Part shown: positions 56,962 through 64,000 of the stretch, in pieces
Layout: every line of letters starts with the position of its first letter
Position numbering within the stretch: position 1 is the stretch's first letter
Assembly (NCBI RefSeq): GCF_026151655.1
Contig: NZ_JAMQPN010000008.1
Location: forward strand, 1-64,000
From: Leptospira soteropolitanensis
GTDB taxonomy: Bacteria; Spirochaetota; Leptospiria; Leptospirales; Leptospiraceae
Length of the DNA: 64,000 nt
Direction: 5' to 3'
The notes under the pieces: generated by a model
Seen by the model: the letters and a program-made list of their open reading frames with translations, nothing else
Database searches by the model: none
What the model was told of the DNA's origin: nothing
Translations under genes and position numbers: made by a program

Positions 56962-58962
56962 ATGGTGAAACAGTTTTTTAATCCTAGGTTTTCAGACCGA
57001 ATTTTCCTAACTTATTTTTCCTTTGGATTCCTCACCCTCTTCCTGCACCGCATTTTATTCTTTTTAGTTTATTCTTATCGTTTGGAGGAATTTCCATTTT
57101 TAGTTCTTCTAAAAGCATTTTTATTAGGGTTTCGATTTGATTGGGTTACCGTTTCGATCTTGTTAGTTGGATTTTACCTACTATCCCTTTGGGATAAAGC
57201 ATCCCGTTTGAAATGGTATAGATATTTTTGGCTTACCACACCTCTGATATTATATCCGGTTTGTTTGATTCACTTATTTGTTGACTTATTATATTTTGAG
57301 AACGCAAACAAACATATCGGATACGAAGCGATCGTTTTTTTAGGTGATATAGATGTTTTGATTACCTCCGCATTCCAAGAGGCCCCTTTCAAAATCCTCT
57401 CATTTCTGATTTGTATTGGGTTGTATGCCTATGGGATTCGATTTTGGTTTATCAAATTTAATATTTATAAGAAAAGGAATGAAAACGAATCCTTTCGTCC
57501 CAATATTCTCAAAACCATTCTTTGGATTCTTTTTTTCTTTATAGGACTTCGTGGTGGCCCGCAAGAATCACCCTTAAGGGCAAGCGAAGCGATTATTTCC
57601 GATGATGCCCTCATCAATCAACTAGCTTTAAATGGCATTTACACAACCATTAACGATTTTAAGAGCCAATCGATTCCCAAACACTTAAAAATGTCAAATG
57701 AAGATATGTTGGCCGTGGTAAAGGAAGAAATTTCTTATGAAGGTGCCAGTTTTGTCAATGATCCTGAGTTTCCATTAGTTCGAAAGATTGAAAAAATCTC
57801 TGGCAGAAATCCCATCAATGTAGTTCTCATCATCCAAGAATCTTGGACAGGAAAATACGTCTGGCCAATCTCCGATGGAATCTGGTTAGGTAAAGAAGTA
57901 ACACCTTTTTACAATAGTTTGGCGAAAAAAGGTCATAGTTTTCGAAAATTTTATGCTAACGGGGGAAGGACAAGTAATGCCTTACTTTCCGTCCTTACCA
58001 GCGTTCCCGACAGACCTGGTCTTACGGCCATACGCACTCCACAAATTCTCAGCCATTTCTCTGCGATTGGTAATCTATTCACAGAGTTTGGATATCAAAC
58101 CAGTTTCATTACCGGTGATGATTTAAAATTCGATAGTTTGGCCACTATCTTACCGCACTTTGGATTCCAGACTCTCATTGGAAAAGAAGACTTTCGAAAA
58201 TCCGGTATGTATAAGATTGGTGCATGGGGATATGACGATGAACACCTTTACTCGAAAGCACTGGAAGAAATGGATCTTTATCAAAAAGAAAACAAACCAT
58301 TTTTAATGACAATTCTCACGATGACAACGCATTACCCCTATAAGGTGCCAAGTTCAAAATATGAAATTTATGATTCTTCAGTCACGGATTTTGATTATCT
58401 GAATACGTATCATTATTCCGATTCTGCTTTAGAAACGTTTATGAAGGAAGTCCAAAAACGAAAATACTATGAGGACACTCTTTTTGTATTTGTGGGAGAC
58501 CATACTCATCATAGGTATTTATCCTATTACGAAGACAGAATGGTTCCTTTTTTATTATTTTCACCTAAATACATCAAACCAAAGTTAGATGAAAGAATCG
58601 CATCTCAATTGGATGTACTACCGACAATTTTGGGAGTGGTCGGAAAAGAAACATACTTTGCTGGTTTTGGAAAAGATATGCGTGCGCCAAACGTAAAATC
58701 GGGAAGCACATATTTTGCTTATGGTAGTGCTTGCGGTTGGATCGATGAAGAGAAAATTCTCTACCAAAGTGTAGATGGAGATACACAGTTTATTTTTCAA
58801 ATGATTCCACCTTATGGAGAAGATCCAGCCTGTAACCCTAATCGCAAAAACTGCTTCCGCCAAACGATTAAGGCACGGGCTTTCTTTAATTTGTCTTTGG
58901 AATTAATGAACCGAAATGCTGTATTTCCTTTAGAAGGTTCTTTACGGTACACCAGGAAATGA
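56962..58962 (+). CDS. LtaS-like sulfatase-fold membrane transferase
   Basis: A 666-residue protein with five N-terminal membrane helices (about 12-215) and a large periplasmic alkaline phosphatase-superfamily domain. The nucleophilic threonine is Thr337 in GGRTSNALLSVLTS, with IQESWTGKYVW and GDHTHHRY supplying metal ligands. Enzymes of this layout transfer phosphoglycerol or phosphoethanolamine to membrane glycans. Spirochaetes lack lipoteichoic acid, so an OpgB- or lipid-A-directed activity is likelier. Its end overlaps the repeat protein's gene by 21 bases. Confidence 0.85.
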   Translation: MVKQFFNPRFSDRIFLTYFSFGFLTLFLHRILFFLVYSYRLEEFPFLVLLKAFLLGFRFDWVTVSILLVGFYLLSLWDKASRLKWYRYFWLTTPLILYPVCLIHLFVDLLYFENANKHIGYEAIVFLGDIDVLITSAFQEAPFKILSFLICIGLYAYGIRFWFIKFNIYKKRNENESFRPNILKTILWILFFFIGLRGGPQESPLRASEAIISDDALINQLALNGIYTTINDFKSQSIPKHLKMSNEDMLAVVKEEISYEGASFVNDPEFPLVRKIEKISGRNPINVVLIIQESWTGKYVWPISDGIWLGKEVTPFYNSLAKKGHSFRKFYANGGRTSNALLSVLTSVPDRPGLTAIRTPQILSHFSAIGNLFTEFGYQTSFITGDDLKFDSLATILPHFGFQTLIGKEDFRKSGMYKIGAWGYDDEHLYSKALEEMDLYQKENKPFLMTILTMTTHYPYKVPSSKYEIYDSSVTDFDYLNTYHYSDSALETFMKEVQKRKYYEDTLFVFVGDHTHHRYLSYYEDRMVPFLLFSPKYIKPKLDERIASQLDVLPTILGVVGKETYFAGFGKDMRAPNVKSGSTYFAYGSACGWIDEEKILYQSVDGDTQFIFQMIPPYGEDPACNPNRKNCFRQTIKARAFFNLSLELMNRNAVFPLEGSLRYTRK

Positions 58963-59256
58963 ATCCACATACTTCACTTTGAAGTCGGGAAAACTAGTGA
59001 CAATCTGCACTTTAAAATCTGGGAAAGAGGTAACTTCCTGCCACTTACCGCAGTCGGAAGGAAAACTACTCACCTTTTGTACTTTTAAGTCAGGAAAACT
59101 GTCCACAATTTGCACTTTGAAATCGGGGAAACTAGTCACAAACTGAACCTTACCGGCTAATTTTTTCCCTTTAAATGTGCAATCGGAACCAACTTCCCCC
59201 GCCCAAAGACCAGTGGAAAACAAAACAACGATCATCGAACCAACAATTTTATTCAT
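58942..59256 (-). CDS. Small exported SFPDFKV-repeat protein
   Basis: A 104-residue protein with signal peptide (MNKIVGSMIVVLFSTGLWA). The mature part consists of six copies of a V-x-SFP-type unit, mostly 11 residues long (QFVTSFPDFK, QIVDSFPDLK, QKVSSFPSDCGKWQE, VTSFPDFK, QIVTSFPDFK, KYVDSFPG). One unit has a two-residue insertion plus Cys, and a second Cys (GSDC) could pair with it. GGGGAGAGTGT precedes the ATG at 59256. It resembles small beta-repeat secreted proteins of no known function. Codons differ between copies. Confidence 0.75.
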   Translation of the reverse strand: MNKIVGSMIVVLFSTGLWAGEVGSDCTFKGKKLAGKVQFVTSFPDFKVQIVDSFPDLKVQKVSSFPSDCGKWQEVTSFPDFKVQIVTSFPDFKVKYVDSFPGVP

Positions 59257-59371
59257 ACACTCTCCCCATTTTTGAGAAATTAATTTTCGATTTAAAAATG
59301 GGTCTGTCAATTCTTTTGTTTGATGATTTGGAATCTAATCACCTAGTTAAATCCAAATAAAATAGAGATCC

Positions 59372-60169
59372 TTAACTTAGTTTTGTCCGCTCTGCCTCTG
59401 TCATAACATCTAACTCTTGTTTTTTGGTATGCATTAAATTATATAAATAAGTTTGGAACTCTTCCCAAGAAGAAAAATCAGTAGGATCGTGGGAACCGAG
59501 ACCCAAATAACCAACTATATTGCCCTTTTGGTAGTCCTGGTAGGTTGTAATTCCTGATTTCAGAGCCACAAACACAGGGATTTTTTGATCAAAAGCAATT
59601 TTCACCATACCTTTTTTTAAAGGGAGAATTTCTTCCGAATACGTATTTTTCCCTTCTGGGTATACAATGTACGAAGTAGTTTTTAAACCTTCGATTAAGT
59701 TTTTTACAGAAACTGCAACAGACATGGCTTTGGAATTATCAAATACTTGTGAGCCCATTGCAGTCATCCACCAATAGGCAAACCATGCTTTTTTAATGAC
59801 CTGATTTGCTAAAAAAGGTTTACGTATCACATAACAATCATAAGGAAAATCCATCTCGTTAACATGGTTTAAAAAAATCATGTGACCTTTTTGCGGAACA
59901 TCGATTTCGTTAAATACAATGAGCCTCGTTTTGGTAATTTTTAAGACATCCTCTGCCCAAATTTTGGTTCCTTCCAAAAACTCTTTGATCCGTGCTTCTT
60001 TATTTCCTGTGACTGAACGATAGATCCCTCTGATCAAATAAGGGCTTGCTTTACCAAAAACAAGAAGGGTGATTCTTAAGTAAACCTTCATCACCAAACG
60101 CCCGTAGTGGACACTCAGTCCATGTAAATTTTTTTTTATGAGATCATCAACGACCGGAATTTTCGCCAT
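59372..60169 (-). CDS. Divergent PlsC-family acyltransferase
   Basis: A 265-residue acyltransferase with HX4D at His102-Asp107 (NHVNEMDFPY) and YPEGKNTYS at about 172. It has an extended N-terminus with a hydrophobic segment (LRITLLVFGKASPYLI) that may anchor it. These features place it in the lysophosphatidate or lysolipid acyltransferase superfamily, but it is distinct from the short PlsC at 23.9 kb and may act on another lysolipid. Confidence 0.82.
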   Translation of the reverse strand: MAKIPVVDDLIKKNLHGLSVHYGRLVMKVYLRITLLVFGKASPYLIRGIYRSVTGNKEARIKEFLEGTKIWAEDVLKITKTRLIVFNEIDVPQKGHMIFLNHVNEMDFPYDCYVIRKPFLANQVIKKAWFAYWWMTAMGSQVFDNSKAMSVAVSVKNLIEGLKTTSYIVYPEGKNTYSEEILPLKKGMVKIAFDQKIPVFVALKSGITTYQDYQKGNIVGYLGLGSHDPTDFSSWEEFQTYLYNLMHTKKQELDVMTEAERTKLS

Positions 60170-60204
60170 AGCAACAATTAGACAAAAGAGGCCATTCTAT
60201 GGAA

Positions 60205-60235
60205 ATAAAAAAGCCCAAGAAAATTCCTTGGGCTT
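60205..60235 (-). terminator. Rho-independent terminator
   Basis: Arms AAGCCCAAG (60211-60219) and CTTGGGCTT (60227-60235). Read leftward it is followed by a T-rich TTTTTTATTTCC. It closes the TPR-like exported-protein gene. Confidence 0.88.
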
Positions 60236-60267
60236 CAAGATTCGGAAACGGTGTTAGCTAACGTTTC

Positions 60268-61386
60268 TTATTGCTGTGGGTTGGCAGTGGTTCCTGCAGC
60301 AGGTTTTGCAGGCACATTTAATGCTTTTTTGCGTTCTTGGTCATACTTCATGAACACCATATTATTGGAGTCCAAATCATACACACGACCTCTTACATCA
60401 GCATGGTCCACACGGTATTCTTCTGGCACGCGAACATCGAACATAGCTTGGATTCGTTGATCAAACTTTACATACGGATTTTTTGAAAAATCATAAGTAA
60501 CACCATCAACTTTAACGGGTTGGCCTTCTACTGTGGCACCGTTTTCATCTTTGGTTGATTCTGATTTTGCTTGGGCATTGTTCAGGTAATAGTTGTCATA
60601 AGGATATTTCAACTTATAGATGTTAATTGCATTTGCCTTGGAATCACGAGCAAGATTGATCGCACCAAAATATAAGTCAATACGATACTTTCTGTGAGAA
60701 GGTTGGAGTTTTTGGTGTTTTTCCAAATTCTTCTCCACTTTTAACGCATTTGCTCTTGCTTCTTTCGCAAGACCTAAGTGTTTATATCCCAACTCCAAGT
60801 TTTTCTCAATGTCGTATTTGTTGTAACTGTAATGAGCTTCTTTCGGATCATACATACGGCGTGAATAGGGAGCTTCTCTCGGAATGTCCATCACGTCCTG
60901 GCGGAAGTAAGATCCTTTTCCGTATTCAATGGAAATATCAAGTAGGGCTTTATCCATTGGGTTGTTTGGATTTTTTCTTTCCATCGCTGTTTTCATCATC
61001 TCTTCTGCTCGAAGGATATAAAGTTGAGAAAGCTCTTCTGTCATTTTTTCAATACCTAACTGGCATTCGAGAAAACGTTGGTAAGCCGAAGAATAGTTAC
61101 CTTCGAAGTGGTATTGTAAACCTTCTTGGTAGATACGTTTAGCTTCGTTGTATTTCTTCATACGGAAGCCTTCTTTTCCTTCGGGAGCATTGAGTTCCGT
61201 TGGTTTTCCTTCTGGATCTTCTCCACGGAAATTTTTTACAATTGGCTCTAACTCACGTAAGTAAGTCAGTAGTTCAATGCGTTTGTGGTATGATTTACTA
61301 GAGACTGATTCTGCAAACATTGGTGCCTGCATCAAAAGACTCATCATGAGAATAAGAAGGGATTGTTTCATTGCGCTGCCATTCAT
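60268..61386 (-). CDS. Exported helical-repeat (TPR-like) protein
   Basis: A 372-residue protein with an N-terminal signal (MKQSLLILMMSLLMQAPMFA). The mature part is mostly helical with paired amphipathic helices resembling TPR units (AKRIYQEGLQYHFEGNYSSAYQRF, ARANALKVEKNL), followed by a Pro/Ala-rich tail. It is a typical Leptospira periplasmic or surface-associated protein whose function I cannot name. Starts at 61386 and 61371 are both plausible; the purine-rich GGAAGGAAAG lies further upstream. Its terminator is strong. Confidence 0.75.
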   Translation of the reverse strand: MNGSAMKQSLLILMMSLLMQAPMFAESVSSKSYHKRIELLTYLRELEPIVKNFRGEDPEGKPTELNAPEGKEGFRMKKYNEAKRIYQEGLQYHFEGNYSSAYQRFLECQLGIEKMTEELSQLYILRAEEMMKTAMERKNPNNPMDKALLDISIEYGKGSYFRQDVMDIPREAPYSRRMYDPKEAHYSYNKYDIEKNLELGYKHLGLAKEARANALKVEKNLEKHQKLQPSHRKYRIDLYFGAINLARDSKANAINIYKLKYPYDNYYLNNAQAKSESTKDENGATVEGQPVKVDGVTYDFSKNPYVKFDQRIQAMFDVRVPEEYRVDHADVRGRVYDLDSNNMVFMKYDQERKKALNVPAKPAAGTTANPQQ

Positions 61387-61522
61387 TCCGTTTCCGTACT
61401 TTCCTTCCTTGAAAGAATCTTACAAGTAATTTCGGGGAGACCCCTGTGAGTATTATCGGAGATTTCTGATATTGGATTGACAGATTGTATTTTAAAATTG
61501 AGCCTTTTCCTAGATTTTTCCT

Positions 61523-62401
61523 ATGTCCCAAGCTGCTGCCCAGTCCAAAAAAGTATCTTTTCGCGCCAAAGAGTCTACAGTCTGCCCTATTTGTGATGAA
61601 AATCACCAAAAGGAACAAATGTTCCAAGGGGGTGGGAGGCTGATTGCCGGGAAGTTGGCTCAGGATTTACGTCGTTTATACGAAAAAAATAGAAAATTTG
61701 GTCGTGTCAGTCCTTTGGATTATGTCATGTCCGTTTGTCCGCGTTGTTTATATTCCTCTTTTCCTAAAGATTGGAATTCCTTAAACCCCGCTGACAATGA
61801 AGCCATCCGCATGGCCACAGATTCCCGCAGAAGTTATATTGAAAAAATTCTTGGGCCTTTGGACTTTACACAGGATCGTCAAATTGTGTTAGGTGCTGCA
61901 TCGTATTTACTGGGAATGGATTGTTACCAACTTCGTGGTGCCAGTGTGGCCCCTACTCCTAAAAAAGCAGTTTGTGCCATCCGAGCTGCCTGGTATTTCT
62001 CAGATTTACATGATGAGTTTCCTCATATTGGTTATGATAAAATTCGGGACTTTCTCTACCAAAAAGCGGCCGTGATCTACGGTTACACCTTAGAACTTAT
62101 GCAAAATGGAAACGAACCTGTGGACCAGGCAGCAGGAATGCTCGGACCCGATACAGATAATAACTGGGGATTTGATGGCGTTATTTATCTCAATGCTTTT
62201 CTTACGAAGAAATTCAAAGACCAGATGGCTCCAAAACCAGAAGACCAAGTGTTACTTTTATCGCGCGCCAAACGTACGCTAGCAAGGCTCTACGGATCAG
62301 GTAAAGCTTCCAAAGGAAAGCCAGGTCCCATTGTCGAAATGACACGCGAGTTGTATGATGAATATAATGCAATTTTAGAAGCAATGGGCGGCGAGAAGTA
62401 A
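61523..62401 (+). CDS. DUF2225 family protein
   Basis: A 292-residue cytoplasmic protein. A zinc-type Cys pair (CPICDENHQ) and a second (VCPRCLYSSF) frame the first 70 residues, matching the DUF2225 family. The remainder is helical, with LGAASYLLGMDCYQ-like and KTLARLYG-like TPR-type segments. Function not established. It begins a rightward operon with truA, an outer-membrane protein and a lipoprotein. Confidence 0.8.
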   Translation: MSQAAAQSKKVSFRAKESTVCPICDENHQKEQMFQGGGRLIAGKLAQDLRRLYEKNRKFGRVSPLDYVMSVCPRCLYSSFPKDWNSLNPADNEAIRMATDSRRSYIEKILGPLDFTQDRQIVLGAASYLLGMDCYQLRGASVAPTPKKAVCAIRAAWYFSDLHDEFPHIGYDKIRDFLYQKAAVIYGYTLELMQNGNEPVDQAAGMLGPDTDNNWGFDGVIYLNAFLTKKFKDQMAPKPEDQVLLLSRAKRTLARLYGSGKASKGKPGPIVEMTRELYDEYNAILEAMGGEK

Positions 62402-62405
62402 GGGT

Positions 62406-63200
62406 TTGCCCAATTACGCTCTCCTCGTCGAATACGACGGTAATGATTTTTACGGCTGGCAAAAACAAAAAGAATTACCGACTGTACAAGCATCCATTGA
62501 ATCTGCTCTATCCATTATTCTAAGAAAAAACCCCGCATCACGTTTGTCAGTAGCTGGTCGAACGGACACTGGTGTTCATGCTCTAGGAATGGTATGTAAT
62601 TTTAAAACAGAGTATCCAATCCCTAACTTTCATAAATTACTTGTCTCCATCAACGCACTCACTCCTAAAGGAGTTTCTGTCAAAAACGCAATGGAAGTTC
62701 CTCCGGAGTTTCATTCACGGTTTAGTTGTACAGGAAGAGAATACATCTATAAAATTTATTACAGTAAATATGAAAGTAGTTTCGTTGAGGGCAGAGCCTT
62801 CTGGGAGAAACATCATGTGGATTGGGACTATGTGGAAAACCAACTCCAAAATCTAATCGGCGAGAAAGACTTTCGATCCCTAACCAAAGCAAAGTCAATG
62901 GCAGGCAAACGTGCCGTTAGGGAAATTTTTGACATCCGATTGGAACGATTGACACCAGATTGGATCCAAATCCGCATTCGAGCCAATGGATTTATGCACA
63001 ATATGGTTCGTATTACGGTAGGAACTTTACTAGACATTGGAAAGGGACGTTGGAAATCTAGATCCATCGGCTCCATTTTGGAAGAGAAAAACCGTTCGAC
63101 CGCAGGAATCACGCTCCCGCCGGATGGTCTCTATTTTGTCCGCGCATATTACGAAGATTATCCGGAAATTCATGAATTGTATAAAATCACTCTTCCTTAG
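62406..63200 (+). CDS. truA: tRNA pseudouridine(38-40) synthase
   Basis: A 264-residue TruA that makes pseudouridine at positions 38-40 of the tRNA anticodon arm. YALLVEYDGNDFYGWQ is the N-terminus and GRTDTGVHA contains the catalytic aspartate. FMHNMVRITVGTLLDIG matches the family's C-terminal motif. The start is TTG (62406), with GAGAAGTAAGGG just upstream. Its stop lies inside the next gene by 29 bases. Confidence 0.94.
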   Translation: MPNYALLVEYDGNDFYGWQKQKELPTVQASIESALSIILRKNPASRLSVAGRTDTGVHALGMVCNFKTEYPIPNFHKLLVSINALTPKGVSVKNAMEVPPEFHSRFSCTGREYIYKIYYSKYESSFVEGRAFWEKHHVDWDYVENQLQNLIGEKDFRSLTKAKSMAGKRAVREIFDIRLERLTPDWIQIRIRANGFMHNMVRITVGTLLDIGKGRWKSRSIGSILEEKNRSTAGITLPPDGLYFVRAYYEDYPEIHELYKITLP

Positions 63201-63810
63201 CCTTTTTCTTGCAATTACACTGTTTTCTGGACTACTTTCCGCACAAACTCTAGAAGAATACAACAAACGCCGGTATGAAATCGGGGGCTGGGTCGGTGCG
63301 GCAAACCCGATGCCCGGAACTCCCACTGTTCGCGTTTTAGAAACTACGCTTGGAGGTGGGTTCTATGCGAGAATGCCTTGGCCTTGGATTTTTTATACAG
63401 AAGTGGGTGGATCTTATGCCGTGTTTTTATCAAGATCTGAACGGGCACTCACTGCGATCCCACTCTATGCCGCTCTTGCCTATAAAATTCCAGTAGAACT
63501 TCCTATCCAATTTTTTATCAAAGGTGGAGGAGGTTCTGCTTATGTTGTCGCTCGTCCTGCTGATACGGCTCGTTGGGATCCATCCGCCTATGCCGGGTTA
63601 GAAGCTAGTTTTATTGCTGGTCGTAGAATTCGCATCGGTGTTAGATTGGATTATCATAAGATCTTTGAAACACAAATGGATGTTCCTAATCAATATAGAT
63701 ACCCACTTTCCAGTCCTTATGATGACCCAAGGCTACAAAATCCGGCTAATTATACTTTGCAGAACGTAGATTTTTTCTATTTCGGTCTAACAGTGGGAGT
63801 TTTATTTTAA
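63172..63810 (+). CDS. Small outer-membrane beta-barrel protein
   Basis: A 212-residue exported protein (signal MNCIKSLFLSLFLAITLFSGLLSAQ) followed by alternating strands (GGGFYARMPWPWIFYTEVGG, VELPIQFFIKGGGGSAY, RIRIGVRLDYHKIF) ending in Phe (GVLF), the usual barrel end. It overlaps truA by 29 bases, with CCGGAA before its ATG. The layout is like the 8-strand barrel in the efflux operon. Function unknown. Confidence 0.75.
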   Translation: MNCIKSLFLSLFLAITLFSGLLSAQTLEEYNKRRYEIGGWVGAANPMPGTPTVRVLETTLGGGFYARMPWPWIFYTEVGGSYAVFLSRSERALTAIPLYAALAYKIPVELPIQFFIKGGGGSAYVVARPADTARWDPSAYAGLEASFIAGRRIRIGVRLDYHKIFETQMDVPNQYRYPLSSPYDDPRLQNPANYTLQNVDFFYFGLTVGVLF

Positions 63811-63811
63811 T

Positions 63812-64000
63812 ATGAAATCCTTCATAATACCTATTTTTGTATTTTTTTCACATATAATCTTATTCATCGATTGTAAAACCAAACTAGATTTAGGTGATGA
63901 ATCAAAACTTCCGGTTATCTCCACTCTCTTTAATAACAGAATGTTATTACTTCTAAAAGGAACCTATGCCACAGACAATCCACTGGATTGGAACGAGCTG
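63812..64000 (+). CDS. Lipoprotein, cut by window end
   Basis: An open frame starts one base after the preceding stop and runs to the window edge (63 codons). It has a hydrophobic signal ending in LFIDC, a spirochaetal lipobox, and a mature start KTKLDLGDESKLPVI. It is likely an outer-leaflet or periplasmic lipoprotein in the same operon. The rest of the gene lies outside. Confidence 0.7.
   Translation, partial: MKSFIIPIFVFFSHIILFIDCKTKLDLGDESKLPVISTLFNNRMLLLLKGTYATDNPLDWNEL

Noticed and set aside
1..64000. Search for CRISPR, IS, phage, tRNA and plasmid-type functions
   Set aside because: No repeat-spacer pattern, transposase, integrase, tail/portal protein or tRNA gene was recognised on either strand by reading; short or divergent ones could be missed.

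Overview
This window reads as chromosomal DNA of a spirochaete of the genus Leptospira, probably a saprophytic (biflexa/meyeri-type) lineage. The evidence is moderately low GC, many short secreted proteins with loose spirochaetal lipoboxes (LFIDC, FLVSC, GILLHC), an OmpL-like porin, a spirochaete-style fliD locus, 6TM-HAMP signalling enzymes and Leptospira-type hypothetical outer-membrane proteins. Species assignment is inference. No phage, insertion sequence, CRISPR array, rRNA or tRNA was recognised.

Layout. 1-4.25 kb: leftward genes for a lipoprotein cut by the window edge, an FMN reductase, a very aromatic 800-residue exported protein and a lipoprotein. 4.8-10 kb: a KstD-like flavoprotein, a thiamine-diphosphate (acetolactate synthase-like) enzyme, dusC and a DUF2721-like membrane protein. 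10-11.9 kb: a lipoprotein pair flanked by GC-rich palindromic elements, one of which folds into a long nested hairpin. 12-15 kb: 3-hydroxyacyl-CoA dehydrogenase, SCP2-type thiolase and a small membrane protein. 15-22.5 kb: OsmC-like protein and a signalling block (PAS chemoreceptor, 6TM-HAMP-SpoIIE phosphatase, GPH transporter, 6TM-HAMP adenylate cyclase). 22.5-34 kb: mostly housekeeping genes (plsC, dapF, a methyltransferase, a HAD phosphatase, fliD with an unknown partner, ppk1, a GlcD-like flavoprotein).

34-41.8 kb is a metal-efflux locus. Two small exported proteins (one His-rich, both ending near a PPPV motif) precede a TolC-like protein, a periplasmic adaptor, an unrecognised outer-membrane protein and a CzcA-like RND pump carrying the D-E-D-type proton-relay motif of divalent-cation exporters. 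41.8-47.7 kb: OmpL-like porin, a CxxCH cytochrome, a DUF455 ferritin-like protein, an alkyltransferase-like DNA-repair protein, thiD and a GAF-GAF sigma-54 activator. 47.9-52.5 kb: a zinc-ribbon/GAF/SpoIIE phosphatase, tilS, engB and a HExxH protein. tilS is split into two frames at a run of ten A residues. 52.6-64 kb: DUF1566-like lipoprotein, Omp85-type barrel, split biotin-dependent carboxylase alpha subunit, LtaS-like sulfatase-fold transferase, a small SFPDFKV-repeat protein, a second PlsC-like acyltransferase, a TPR-like exported protein, DUF2225, truA, a small outer-membrane protein and a truncated lipoprotein.

The observations most worth following are the A10-interrupted tilS, the paired small proteins in front of the Czc-like pump, the nested hairpin and palindromic repeats around 10-11.9 kb, and the SFPDFKV-repeat protein.
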